Shown here: piece by piece, positions 38,501 to 53,147 of the stretch
Layout: every line of letters starts with the position of its first letter
Numbering within the stretch: position 1 is the stretch's first letter
Assembly (NCBI RefSeq): GCF_964340395.1
Contig: NC_135559.1
Coordinates: forward strand, 12,239,759 to 12,303,758
Length of the DNA: 64,000 nucleotides
Source: Glandiceps talaboti
Taxonomy: Eukaryota > Hemichordata > Enteropneusta > Spengelidae
Reading direction: 5' to 3'
Position numbers and translations under genes: made by a program
The notes under the pieces: model-generated
The model's database searches: none
Told to the model about the DNA's origin: nothing
The model's input: the letters and a program-made list of their open reading frames with translations, nothing else

Positions 38501-41500
38501 TAGTGAATCTTCAATTTGTACTGAGACAAAGCATTCCACCATCGCTGTCCTGTTGCATCCAATTTTGCAGTACTCGCTATGTACGTTAGTGGGTTATTGT
38601 CGGTCAACACTGTGACATCATTGCCAAAGCAGTAGTCACGAAACTTTTCTGTAACGGACCATTTCAAGGCAAGAAATTCCAGTTTGTGAGCCGGATAGTT
38701 CTTCTCGCTAGCAGTCAAACTCCTACTCGCATATGCGACTGGTCGCAATCGTTCCTGTCCATCTGTATCTCTGACAGTTTGGTACAAAGCAGCTCCTAGT
38801 CCCATCAGGCTTGCATCCGTGTGAAGCTCGAAAGGTTGCGTATATTCTGCATAGGCCAAAACTGGAGCTGAAGTAAGCTTGTCTATAATCAGCTCAAAAG
38901 CGTTCTGGCACTCGTCTGTCCATTCATATGGGGGTGGTCGCTTTCTTTCTCCCCCATTCTTGCGTTTTGTTGGATGCCCTGCTGTCAAAGCGTGCAACGG
39001 TCGGGCAATCGATGAGTATCCTTGCACAAATCTACGGTAATACCCCGCAAATCCTAAGAATGTTCTCAGTTCCTTAACGTTGGTGGGGACTGGCCACGTC
39101 CTCAATGCCTCAGTCTTGCCGGGGTCGGTCTCAACTCCGTTCGAAGATACAACATGTCCCAAGTAGTTTATCTTCTCGCGAAAAAGCTGACACTTGGTAT
39201 GCTTAATCTTTAGGTCAAATTCTCTGAGCCGTTTGAGAACCTTATCAACTCGGTCTAGATGTTCCTCAAACGTGTCTGAAAAAATTATCACATCATCCAT
39301 GTAGACCATGCAAATCCTCATGTTATAATCTCCTAAACATTGCTCCACGACACGCTGACATGTAGCACCAGCATTCATGAGTCCGAAGGGCATTGCAACG
39401 AATTCGTAAAAACCAAAGGGGGTTGCAAATGCAGTCTTCGGGATGTCCTTCTCCGCCATCGCTATTTGCCAAAATCCACTCTTTAAGTCAATTGATGTAA
39501 ACCATTTTGCACCGCTCAACACATCCAGTCCTTCCTCAATACGAGGTAGGGCGTACGCATCGGGAGTCGTCTGTGCATTTAAACGTCTATAATCTACACA
39601 TATTCGAGTTGTTCCATCCTTTTTCGCTACGAGGACAAGAGGAGAAGACCAGGGACTTTTAGACTGTCTTATCACTCCGTTGTCCAACATTCCTCTTAAC
39701 TGTGCTCGGATCTCCTCATACAAGGCTGGTGGTATCCGGCGATAGGGTTGTTTGACTGGACGTTCATCCCTCAAGTTGATCTCATGTTTGTGGATTGTAC
39801 ATCTCCCTAAGTCATTGTCGCTGGTCGAAAATGATCCAATGTTACGTTCCAGCACCTCTCGTATTTTGTTCACCTGACCTTCATTGGCTGGCGAATCAGT
39901 CATGTCAAAGGATAATCCTCTAACATTCACCTCTCTCACTTTCAATGGTTCATCTCGAGTTTCATTGTCTTTAGGGGTCTTTCGTGGCTGTACTTCTATA
40001 CCTCGTACTGCCTTCACCGTAGCAACAACTTGCCTTGGCTTAATGACGACAGGTTTGTCTGTTTCGTTCTTTATTACCACAGGCACCGCCGTTGAGCGCC
40101 TCCCACACTCAGCAACCGTCACCATTGGATTCAAAGTCCACCCTTTGTGTTCACTCCAGTCGTCATCATCACCTAACAATACTTCATGTCTCTCTCCTTT
40201 GGGACCAGCCTTCATGCTTCCTGGAATGGTATGTGCAGTATGTGGCTTCAATGTCACCCGTTCGCTAACTGCCGCTCGCACCACTCCCATGTTTCCATTT
40301 GGTCCATAGAACTGTTCACGAGCACGTAGAGTAGTAATTGCTCTTCTCGCTACTGGTTTCATCCTGCTCATTGTATTACCATCGTCGTTCAACGTCTTTA
40401 TGGTCATATAATGGTTCAACCAGTTTGTCCCTGCCAACAACGGCACTCGATTGTTATACTCAGTTCCTTTCACCACCAATGCCAATAGCCTAAAAATGGT
40501 TGCATCGTTGAAGACATGAATAGGGAAGCCAACTTCAACCTCTATTACACCAATGTACTCCAAAACATCATCAGTCACCCCCGCAATCTCAAGAACTTCG
40601 TCTAATGGGGTAAATGGTACATCGGATAAGTATCGACAATAGTAATCCTCGCTGATCATGGTAACCTGCGATCCAGTGTCCAGTTGTGCCAAACATTTGT
40701 TTCCGTTCACTAAAGCATACTGCTCGTTCAACGGACCAACAACCCGTCCATCAATGGGTCTTGATTTTCTGTTTCTTCGTTGGTTCTTTTCATGTCGTCG
40801 TCTACCTGTCATGCGCTGAGCTTTGACAGATGCATGTTTTCTTTTCGGGCATTTCGCTGATGTGTGTCCTTCCTCTTTACATTTACCGCATGGCTGTTTA
40901 CAATCACGTGACATATGACCTTCACCATTGCAGTTGTAGCAAGTGAATGACTTACCTTCACTCTTGTTTCCGTTTCGTTCATCACAGTGATTTGGCGCTC
41001 CACGTCTTGGGTTTGCCTCCTGGGGAATCTGTGCGGCAATATCAAATGGTCGAGGCATGCCATGTGGCGGAACCATCATTGCTGCACGAGCATTCCTGAT
41101 CTCTTCCATTCCAGCGGCATGTTCTTTTCGTTGTTGTTCCATAACCAGCTTCACCTGTTCCTGCTGTAGTTGCATCGCTTTTAACATCGCTGTCATTTTA
41201 GTGTACACTTCATCAGTCTCATGATCTCGGGGCTTTCTTTTCTTTGAGCGCTCACCATTGTCATCAGTATCAGAATCAGACATTTCCTGAAGCTGCTTTA
41301 CAGCTGTATGTCCTCTCGTCTTCTTTCGTCTATCTTCCACCTTCTCTCTCATTTTAGGGCTACGAGTTCCCTGTACTTCTTGTTCAGCTACACGGATAAT
41401 CCGTAGTAACTCATCAAAATTCTTAGCATTCTCATATCTGTGCCTCGCGATGTCTTTCACTCGTGAGTCCGTGAGTCCTTCCCACAAAGTGGTGCGCAAA

Positions 41501-44500
41501 ATTGAATCCATTTCGGTTTCTAGGACACCCCCACGATCATATATACGCCGGAGGTTTATCTCCACACGGCATGCAAACGACGCTGCCGTTTCATCCTTTT
41601 GATAGTCGTTATACAGTTGACGCTTCAACGTAGCCGTAGATACAACTACCCCATATACAGTTTCCAGCTTATTCAATATCTTTTCGATAGATGGGTCAAT
41701 TCCTAATCCTAGAATAATCTCACTTGCTTCACCGCGTATGGATTTCCGTATGGCCTGCTGCAGTACCCGATTGCTGTGAATACCACTCTGTCTCATACTC
41801 TGAACCTCTCTCAACCAAGACTCATACGATATACTATCTTTACCTTTATAATCACCCGTAAAGGTCGGTACCCTTGGCGCCGTATTCACCACTTCGGCCA
41901 AAGCTCGATGAGTCAACTCCTCATATTCAAGTCGTTCCTTCATTCTCTTACCGTTTCGCTGTAACAAATCCTCGAATTCAATCTCTTCATTGTGTCTGCG
42001 CTCGCGCTCATGAAGAGATTTAAGTTCGTGTTCTAATTCGGCTATCCGCTCGCGCTCGCTGCCAAATTGCAGTGCACTTTCATTCAAACCATAACCTTTC
42101 GTAGGTAGCGATCGCACCGATTTTGGAGTATATATGCCTCGGCCGCCTCCTCGCTTTGGGATAGTCCCATGAGATAGCCTAGACACGCCCCCTCCCCCAA
42201 TGGGTGTCATACCCACTGACTCATGTTTAGTGGCCTTAGCCCCTTTAATACTATCAGTAGTTTCATGTTCGCTGTGCCATGGGTCGGGATTGGGGACCCC
42301 CTTCGCTGTCATACTCACCTCACTGTCTTCCTCTGTCTTCACTCTACCGTCACTACCTTGCGCATCTGCCATGTTCCAAAATCAAAGGTGATCTGTCGAT
42401 AACTTGAGTTCACATTAACACTTAAAGATATAATTGAAAACTGCAAATGGTCGTGTTCCGTAAATCGGAGACCTTGGTACCTGTCATTAATTTCCTGCTC
42501 AATCAAAAAGTGTATCACCTGTCCAACCCTGCTCGTCTTTAGTTTTCAACCGCAAAGACCAAACCTCAGTGGGCTGAATCAAAATGTCGTCCCTCCCTGT
42601 GGCCAATTTGTACAAAACAGTAGCAATGGCAAAACTCCACTGGGAAAACCTTACAATCCAGCCCCACGTTGCTGGGCGCCAGATGTTACCCTTGCTTTAT
42701 TTCGATGTGGTTCACGGGCTAGCTGTATAGGAGCAAACTCCACAAGGGCAATCAACAATTTCGTTCGTGTGAGTTGGGTCGTGAATTTGTGGTAAAATGC
42801 GGTTGCGTTGAGGGTAGGGGTATACCAAGACGAGTGTATCGACTGGACAAATGACACTGACACATGCAGTAAAGTGAAAGGATGAAATCTAATTAACAAC
42901 AACCCTATCAACATTCAAATGTACCGGTACAGTAATAGTTTCAACTTGCAATCTTGTTATCAAAAAGTTACAATTTCGTTATCAAAAACTTACAATTTCG
43001 TTATCAAATGTGCTCACTTATGTACTAGTATTCAATGTCTTAATATCATAGAAATAAAAGGTATCGATTCAAAAACCTGTTACACAAATCAGATCAGTGG
43101 GTCCAAGGTGTTCATTCATACAGTAGTGCCCGTTGCAGTAATCCCTCGTAAATCCTCTATAGCAATGTTAGTAACAGTTAACACAGTAACGCGATGAAAA
43201 CTGGCGTAGCTTCACCTGCATAAAGTCACTCCTGGGGTCATTCGAAAGGTCATAAACAAAAGTGACAAACAACGTCGACTTCTACCGATGAGGGCGTTGG
43301 TCAGACTAACAACATTAATGATATCAGCGACGTCGATTTGCTTGCAAAAATCCAACGGAAGAGTTCCGAATATCAATGAGAATCCGCAATTATTCTGTAT
43401 TGATTTATAAAGCATCGATCGTCTCAGTTAGTGTTTCATAGAAATAAAATCGGAATAAACGATAACACAGACATCAGTCGTGATTCGCTATGTATGAGTT
43501 CAACCTGGCAAATCCGCTCGTCGAGAGTACTCAAAAGTTCAGTACAGAGTTATGAATGGCCGTAACTTTATCAAATCCAGTCCGATTTCCATGCGACTTG
43601 CATTAATCGAATCGTACTTACATCAGCTTTCCAAACGTGAAGCATCAGCGTTCAGAAATCAGTGCGAGTGTCCTTAATCGTCGATCTCGGCAATCGTCGT
43701 ATCAGAAATGCAGTCGACTTCTGCTATCACGCACGCTTCGTTCAGGTACAGCAAACTGACATTCAAAATCGTCCAGGAAAAACTTCCTCGCTCGTCAGGG
43801 TTTCGCAAATACCATCTCAAATAATGTCAGTAGATATCCAGCTCCCTTCGTGTCCCTGTTAAATACGATTTCATTACACGATTCTGCAGATAGTTTGGAT
43901 TTTGTGGAGAGTTCAACTCCCATCAATTCAACCGGACAACGGCCATCTTAGAAGTTTTTTATTCCTGGGTCCTTATCACCGTGTTACATCCGCCGGACCT
44001 TTGGCAAGATATACACACGACTACCTCGATTGAAACGATTTAAACTTGTGAGCAATAAAAAACAATAAGTAACAATAAAAGACCTTTCGTATAGAAATCC
44101 ACATTACCCGAGGCTCAATGTCACATAAAGTTACGATCAAAACTTGGGGATTACTTTAATTGCGTAATCAGAATAAAACAAAAGTTAGTACATAGAACCG
44201 CAATCAAATATACGTTGGGTTATTCCACTGTCTTAAGGGGGGTACAAATCCCATGGTATCATATGTATGTATATGTGTATGTGTGTATGTATGTATGTAT
44301 GTATGTATGTATGTATGTATGTATGTATGTATGTGTGTGTATGTATGTATGTATGCATGCATGTATGTATGTATGTATGTATGTATGTATGTATGTATGT
44401 ATGTATGTATGTATGTATCTATGTATGTATGTATGTATGTGTGTGTATGTATGTATGTATGTATGTATGTATAATACGTTTGACTAAAAGAAGGTATTGG

Positions 44501-44859
44501 TCACAACAAATCGTTATGAATATAAAGTACAAATCAACCGATTATGTTTTTACCCGATCATGAACAGCGCTATTGGTTCGAATTCATTTGCTACGAAGTT
44601 CGATACTTTTTCACGACGATATTGGTTACCATACGTTTATCAGTTTATTACTACGTTATTGATTCTAACAAGTCTTACCATGGCATATCCGTCCATCTTG
44701 ACCTAGATCATAGCCATCATTACAATAACAGGAATATCCTCCAATTATATTCTCACAACCTTGATCACAATCGTCAGTATTTTCATTGCACTCATCAAAA
44801 TCTGAGAATTAAGAAAGGTAACGTCTCTAGACTAGCAATAAGATGTTTAATATGTATGC

Positions 44860-44892
<33 letters not shown>

Positions 44893-45556
44893 TGTATGTA
44901 TGTATGTTATAAGTTCAAAAATAATGATTAGAAAAATCCTGATAGTTAAATTCAATCCCGACGTTTCGAATGGAAAAAATGATGTGAACACTGAACGAGT
45001 TATTGTTCACAAGAACATGGGAATTTTGTAGCCTTACCCAACAAACAAGTTTTGTACTTAAACCAACAGGGATGGCATGCTGTCGTAAGCAATATTACCT
45101 CGGAAATGGGTATTGCTGGTGCACCCTGTCTTCTCACATGTGGCTTTACAGTGCTTGTAAGTACTTACAATATATATGTTACACCCAATCTGTGAAATTG
45201 CCCAATTCATGAAATGTGCATGTAACTTTGCCCAGTTCATGAAATAGTCAAACTTATGCAAATGAGAGTATATACTATGATCTAAAAGGAGCGAAATTAA
45301 ATTTTGGGTGAAGAGTTTTGAACTGCGGTGTTGATTATCGAACTCTACTAAAAACACAAGCTGCACTGAATTATTATAAAATAAGAATTGTGATGAGTTT
45401 GTAAATACATGATAATAAAGTTGTTTGATTTTTATTCTTTTTTGTGTGTCCTATAAACGATGCTCATTTCATGTACGGGGCATATCGTACCATGTCCACT
45501 TCATAACCTGGGCAACACTATTGACTATTTCATGAAGTGGGCAAAGTTACCTACCC

Positions 45557-45650
<94 letters not shown>

Positions 45651-48600
45651 CTGATATCTTTAATAACAGTTCTTTGACGAGTATGATCTCCTTTCAATTA
45701 TGGAAACAACAGATGTAAAGAGCAAATATATATGACGCTTGCGGTTAAAACTTGTTATTTTACACGTCTGTGCTTTGACTGGAGTTTCAGCACATCGAAC
45801 AATGGCATATGGCAAATAGACCACCCTGTAGACGTCACAAAATTATCTATTACCTTGGCACGAATGCCCATCTCCATTAAGCTCATATCCATCACTACAT
45901 GTACAATTATAGCCACCATCCGTATTTGTACAGTTACCATGACAACCGTCAGTTCCCAAAGTACATTCATTGATATCTAAAAACAATTAAGGTTAGTCAT
46001 TAAAAATGTCATATAACATATAGAAATTAAAGGAAGCGGGGTGTTGTCGTAGACAGTGTGACAATTAAATTTGCATATTATATATTATTCAAACCCTCTG
46101 GTTGTAAAAGTGACCATTCACGAAACGGGAAGGTGAAGGCGATCACTTGAAGAAGTGAACAATATTATGAAAAGTAGTTATGCAAATGCGAGGGCAGGCT
46201 CGGGAACGAAATTAATTTTTTTTTGCAAAGAAATGTCAACAGGGGCTTTGAAATTTTGGAGGATAAACGAAGAAACCGGTGGCAGACATGGCCACATGTA
46301 TGGCACTGGCGCTGTAGAGCTTGTGTTCTGAAGAACTCTTCACTTCTTTCACGTATATTTTCACTATAAAGGGGTGTCAAGGTTGAGTTCATCTTAGCTG
46401 CATTTCACTATGCTTAACACAGACGTCGTTTTCACCAATTCTGCATCGCACGAGTTCTATGAAATAAAGTCATGAAAATTGGCAAATATGGCCAAAAAGA
46501 TGCCTGCTGTACACAGAGGGCGAAGCATTTTCGGAAACAACCAAAGTAAGGTGTTAAACACATTCAGTAAGTTGATAGTTTCAGCATTACTAACATATCA
46601 TGGTCAGAAATAGGGCTTAGTGCATTGTAAAACTATGAATATTACAAGCCCATTCTTTCTCAGACATGCCTACCATTGCATGTGCCTACCTTATAATTTT
46701 AAGAGTTTGAAATAGAATTGCGCGTATTGTACAAATGTGAACATTCTTTGTTCGTTCTCAGATATGCCTACCATTGCATGTATGTCCGTCTTCATCTAGA
46801 GTGTAGCCATCATAACATGAACAATTGTAACTACCCATCGTGTTGTTACATAGTTGATCACAACCATCAATGTCATTATCACATTCATTAAAATCTGAAA
46901 ATAGACGTATAATGCTTTACTCTGTAAAGACGGAATTGGTATATACATGAATCGATAGCACATATCTCACTTTCTATTTTTCAAAAAGAAAACGTAACAT
47001 CTTCCAAAACCACAAACAGAAGAATGTCTAGCATTGATCGAAAGTGGCACAATCGCAGTTTATAAGTTTTTTTACTCATAATCTAAATATACCCACATAC
47101 ACTTTTAGATTACATTATTCTATTATAATGTTAATGTTAACGCATACATACCCTCTATGACATTCTTCTGGCATAGAACAGTATACGGTGTATATATAGT
47201 AAGGATTTCTTCGACATTGTCATTGCATTATACGTATAATGAATTCCTTTTTTTTCGGATCATTGATAAGTTATATCTACTAGCTTTGAGTTGAGTCAAT
47301 CGCAAGTGATGGTTTAGTATGCTTCAGTAAGTAGAAAATTGTGAGTACTTTTTAAATATGTAGCAAATTACGGCCGAAATTATATATAGCCCAGTTTGTG
47401 CCCTGTGATAACGAAAGATGGTTGATTATTACCTGTACATGTATGATTATCAATACCCAAGGAATATCCATTTTCACAAGAACAGATGTAACTTCCATTA
47501 TTATTCAAACATATGTGATTACAGTCATTTGTATCCTCTTCACACTCGTCTATATCTGTAACCAACAATATTAATTGCTAATGAGAACATTCTGTTGGAA
47601 ATTGCTGTGAAAATATATCAATAATTGTACACGTGTTTTCACTCTAGATAAAATCCCGACTTACTAAAAGTTAAAATCGAACTGTCTTTCGACTTTCGTT
47701 AGAGAAAAAGTTTTGATAATTTTACAGTGATGTTAAAGTTAAGGTAATATTGCAGTATCTGTCTTTATTTATAGATGACCCGAGTAACATTATATGGCAT
47801 GCAGGAATTCTTTGTGATCGACATTTGCCAAAAACGGCATACTCTGCCTGGGAAAGATGAATCGGCCGTTGCTCAATTTTATCCCCTGTCCCTCGTCGAT
47901 TTCACAACTCCACAGTTAAGGATCTCCGCCATTCTCACCACCCCGTCCCGTCATTATGAATGAACAAAAACAACGAAGCATCCGACATGCCAATCAGCCA
48001 ATTATAAATCAGACACACTGGCAACTAATTGTTTTAACTGCATTTAAACAAGCCCCGTTAATATAACGCATCCCCATACATGGTCCTATCAATATAATTA
48101 TTTAACTTACATTTAGTAATGTAATATTCATTTCCATAATAATTATGTAATATTAATAAGTAAATTATTTCTTCATTCTGTATAACAAGGATGTGCTCAT
48201 ACTTGGCCCATAAATATGAACAATATAATAACCCCTTATTTAACATCTACCGTACCGTATGTAAATTGATAAATACGTACCGGAACATGTGTTATCTGTA
48301 TTTTGTCGGTACCCGGATATACAAGAGCAATTGTAACTACCATCAGTATTGATACATACTTGATCACAGTCGTTATCAGTTAGGCACTCGTCATAGTCTG
48401 TAACCAACAAGAACGAGTATCAATCTCTGTACTTCTTTCATTTTCATTGTAACGACGGAATTTTAATGCGATGTAATAACATATAGTGTTTTGATAGTGT
48501 TGCATTCCATCAAGTTTATTATGTAATGTTTTTGTCATATCATGATATACCATGAGTCACATTGATATCCCGGTGAATGTTTACTACAATGTCATGTTTT

Positions 48601-51600
48601 TTGTATGATATACTATTTCACGTTATAATGCAAAGGTTTCGTTATGTTGTGCTTCTTTTAAACTGTCTTGGTTTGTTTTTTCCCTCCTACAGTGTGTTAT
48701 CTTAATGAATGTAACTAATTTCCATAATCAAAAAAGATGGCTGATGTTACACATAATGTAACGTGTTAACTACCTGTGCAAGTATGATTATCCGTTTGCA
48801 AGGAATATCCAATTTCACAAGCACATGTATAACTCCCGTCATTATTCAAACATGTATGATGACAGCCATCCGTGTCTAGATTACATTCGTTAATATCTGC
48901 AATCAAATACAATACCTGTAATTGGTTATTGAGTCACACGTGGTATTTGTATGCTTTCGATTAGCCAATCACGATGAGCGTTACGTTGTCAGCTGTGCAC
49001 ACTGGAGAAATTGAAGCATGCTGATAGGTTGTGAAAACAATACAATATTGTTGAGATTTAATGGGTCTGTCTATTACACAGGGTCAGATGTGGGAAGGCA
49101 GTGCTGTGATCACCCGAAACAAAACGAACTACACAAAACGACGGAAATAGAGCTAAAGGCATCTATAGCGGCTTTCACCGCATCAGATTTTAATCAGATT
49201 GACTCATACACATCATGTAAACTACTGGTTCAACAAACCTGAACAGGTATGGTTGTCCATACTCAAAGAATACCCAGATTGACAGGCACAGGAATAACTG
49301 CCGTTGTTATTTGCACATAATTGACCACATCCATCCGTGTCTAAGGCACACTCATCCACATCTGTTGAAAACAAGTTTTAATGTAGTGGATTTCAACAGT
49401 CATTATATGTTTTGATTATCTTATCCAATAACTTGCAGAATAACACGAAAGAAATAAACCATCCTACATACCCCCTCCCCGAAAAATACATTTATCCCCA
49501 TGAACACATTTAATATCAATTTATTTACATATTAATCCAAGCAGACAAATGTGTAAAGAAATAAAGGGAGTGTCGAAAGATCTGTTTTGCGTGGTGTCAA
49601 AATGTTCACACGAAAATTAAGTGATTATAATTTACAATTAATATTTATTAATTAATTAATATAAACTATTGGACTAATTAATGTAAAACTATTAATCTGA
49701 TTTTATTACACTTGCAATTAATTTGACGTTCACTATTACATCAATCTAAACCATTTCTCAGCAGAAAAATGGATCAAAAATTGACTGCGTCAATCTTGAA
49801 GATGTTCGTTCAAATTGACAATCGCAATTAGGCATGTAAGTAGTCCTAGTAAACCAGATGATCAGCATTAACCAATGAGTCAGCGCTAATATTTATCGAT
49901 AACAATATTACCGTATTACATTTGGTATACTACTATACATCGTTGTATAATTATGAATGGCTATTTATGTACTATTCTTAAGAAGATCGCAAAATAAGAA
50001 TGATACTAAGGTACTTTTGGAAGAAATTTACTACCCCCCCCCCCTTATGTCTACTACAAGTTTACAATCTGCTTATGTTTCTCTTCAATTTACTTACATG
50101 ACATGTTCACAAGTTGGTCAATAATCACAATACCTACCGTCACATGTAATATCGTTTGTATTTAGTAGGTACCCGGATGCACAGTAGGGGGTATAACTAA
50201 GGTACAACGAGTTATCTCCATTCCGGGAAGGGTGTTAGAGCAGTTACTTACCATTACAGGTGAACCCATCGCCATCCAGTGTATAGGCATTATTACATGA
50301 ACACGTGTAAGAACCAACGGTATTAGTGCAACTGTGGTCGCAGTCATGTGTGCCATCCCCACATTCATTGTTGTCTGTAATGATAATATCAAATAGTCAG
50401 TTATGAATATTCACTCTTTTATACCTTCTCAATATAGAAGGCTATAGCCACGTGATGAGGGGTGGAGAAAGTCATTTCATCGCGTTTTTTTCCGGTTCCA
50501 TTCCGGGAAGGTTTTGTGAGCATTCACTTACCATTACAGGTGAAACCATCTCCATCCAGTGTATAGCCACCATTACATGAACACGTGTAAGAACCAACGG
50601 TATTAGTACAATTCTGGTCGCAGTTATGTGTACCCTCATCACATTCATCAATGTCTGTAATGATAATCATTATATCGTCAACTGAATATCAAAACAAACC
50701 AGACACAAACTGAAATTACTGTTGCAACATACGTTGATATATATATTAAGCTAATGAAGGGCACTGATATAATTACACTCACAGTAGGACGGTGTTTCTG
50801 ATAGTGAGTTTGTCTCCAGTTTCATGACCTTCTAGTTAACATTTTGTGACTTCCAGTGTTTTCATTGTCTTGATTAATTACTGGATAATTATATCCATAA
50901 AATCACTAAAGATTCTACTATCGTTCAATGAATGTAATCCACCACTTTCAATCAACACAATAGTTTTAGTTTGTGCTTAATTGAGTTTGCCGAAAGTTGA
51001 CTTTTCACGGTTATATATACGTACTAAATTATTTCAATTCGGACAACAGTTTTGACAGTTCTGGCTTTGTGAGCATTACTTACCATTACAGGTGAAACCA
51101 TCTCCACCCAGTGTATAGCCACCATTACATGAACATGTGTAAGAACCAACGGTATTAGTACAATTCTGGTCGCAGTTATGTGTACCCTCATCACATTCAT
51201 CAATGTCTGTAATGATAATCATTATATCGTCAACTGAATATCAAAACAAACCAGACACAAACTGAAATTACTGTTGCAACATACGTTGATATATATATTA
51301 AGCTAACGAAGGGCACTGATATAATTACACTCACAGTAGGACGGTGTTTCTGATAGTGAGTTTGTCTCCAGTTTCATGACCTTCTAGTTAACATTTTGTG
51401 ACTTCCAGTGTTTTCATTGTCTTGATTAATTACTGGATAATTATATCCATAAAATCAATAAAGATTCTACTATCGTTCAATGAATGTAATCCACCACTTT
51501 CAATCAACACAATAGTTTTAGTTTGTGCTTAATTGAGTTTGCCGAAAGTTGACTTTTCACGGTTATATATACGTACTAAATTATTTCAATTCGGACAACA

Positions 51601-53112
51601 GTTTTGACAGTTCTGTCTTTGTGAGCATTACTTACCATTACAGGTGAAACCGTCTCCATCCAGAGTATAGCCATCATTACATGAACATGTGTAAGAACCA
51701 ACGGTATTAGTACAATTCTGGTCGCAGTTATGTGTACCCTCATCACATTCATCAATGTCTGTAATGATAATCATTATATCGTCAACTGAATATCAAAACA
51801 AACCAGACACAAACTGAAATTACTGTTGCAACATACGTTGATATATATATTAAACTAACGAAGGGCACTGATATAATTACACTCACAGTAGGACGGTGTT
51901 TCTGATAGTGAGTTTGTCTCCAGTTTCATGACCTTCTAGTTAACATTTTGTGACTTCCAGTGTTTTCATTGTCTTGATTAATTACTGGATAATTATATCC
52001 ATAAAATCAATAAAGATTCTACTATCGTTCAATGAATGTAATCCACCACTTTCAATCAACACAATAGTTTTAGTTTGTGCTTAATTGAGTTTGCCGAAAG
52101 TTGACTTTTCACGGTTATATATACGTACTAAATTATTTCAATTCGGACAACAGTTTTGACAGTTCTGTCTTTGTGAGCATTACTTACCATTACAGGTGAA
52201 ACCGTCTCCATCCAGAGTATAGCCATCATTACATGAACATGTGTAAGAACCAACGGTATTAGTACAATTCTGGTCGCAGTTATGTGTACCCTCATCACAT
52301 TCATCAGTGTCTGTAATGATAATCATTATATCGTCAACTGAATATCAAAACAAACCAGACACAAACTGAAATTACTGTTGCAACATACGTTGATATATAT
52401 ATTAAACTAACGAAGGGCACTGATATAATTACACTCACAGTAGGACGGTGTTTCTGATAGTGAGTTTGTCTCCAGTTTCATGACATTCCAGTTCACATTT
52501 TGGGACTTCCAGTGTTTCCATAGCCTTGATTAATTACTGGATGATTATATCCAAAATCAATAAAGATTCTACTATCGTTCAATGAATGTAATCCACCACG
52601 TTGAATCAACACAATACTTTTAGTTTGTGCTTAATTGAGTTTGCCGAAAGTTGAATTTTCACGGTTATATACGCACTAAATTATTTCAATTCGGACAACA
52701 GTTTTGACAGTTCTGTCTTTGTGAGCATTACTTACCATTACAGGTGAAACCATCTCCATCCAGTGTATAGCCATCATTACATGAGCACGTGTAAGAACCA
52801 ACAGTATTAGTGCAATTCTGGTCGCAGGCATGTGTATCCTCCCCACATTCATCGATATCTGTAATGATAATATCAAATATTCAGATTTGAATATTCACTC
52901 TGATCTTGTATACTCCGGCTATTAGAAAAGCCAAATGATATAGGGTTGAGAAAGTGACTTTTTTTGTGACATTATATATTATTAACTATATATAGCAGCT
53001 ATGATAAAATCAGCATCGAGTTTTATTTGTTACCTCCCGTAAGGGTACGGGAGGTATTAAACGGGGGATGTCTGTCTGTGTATCTGTCATGCGTTCTGTG
53101 TGTGTGTGTGTG

Positions 53113-53147
<35 letters not shown>

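Larger units (their letters stand above)
33939..44261 (-). mobile_element. Ty3/Gypsy-type LTR retrotransposon, full length, apparently intact
   Basis: The 10,323-bp element has direct LTRs of 1578 bp (33939-35516 and 42684-44261) that start TG and end CA on the coding strand. I found only two differences between them (34780/43525 and 34785/43530). It has a primer binding site, a polypurine tract and one uninterrupted 2090-codon Gag-Pol frame. No envelope-like frame lies between the Pol stop and the 3' LTR. Both flanks are ATGT microsatellite, and a 4-bp TATG target duplication fits but is not diagnostic there. Domain order protease-RT-RNase H-integrase marks Ty3/Gypsy (Metaviridae). Confidence 0.96.
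44679..52858 (-). other. Array of 13 calcium-binding EGF exons
   Basis: Each exon is 123 nt (117 in 48281-48397), begins and ends in phase 1, and encodes one EGF domain starting D-[IVFY]-[DN]-E-C, with six cysteines and mostly the consensus CxNx4YxC for Asp/Asn beta-hydroxylation (for example [10 protein letters not shown]). The symmetrical phase allows any exon to be gained or lost in frame. Exon 50252-50374 starts DNNEC and has NNAY in place of the usual NDGY, so its calcium site may be weaker. Confidence 0.93.

Noticed and set aside
36492-42391. Plus-strand frames of 60-141 codons opposite Gag-Pol
   Set aside because: They are shadows of the long minus-strand coding frame, with no independent support.
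46165-46392. Minus-strand frame of 75 codons between EGF exons
   Set aside because: It lacks EGF cysteines and usable splice sites of the right phase. Treated as intron.
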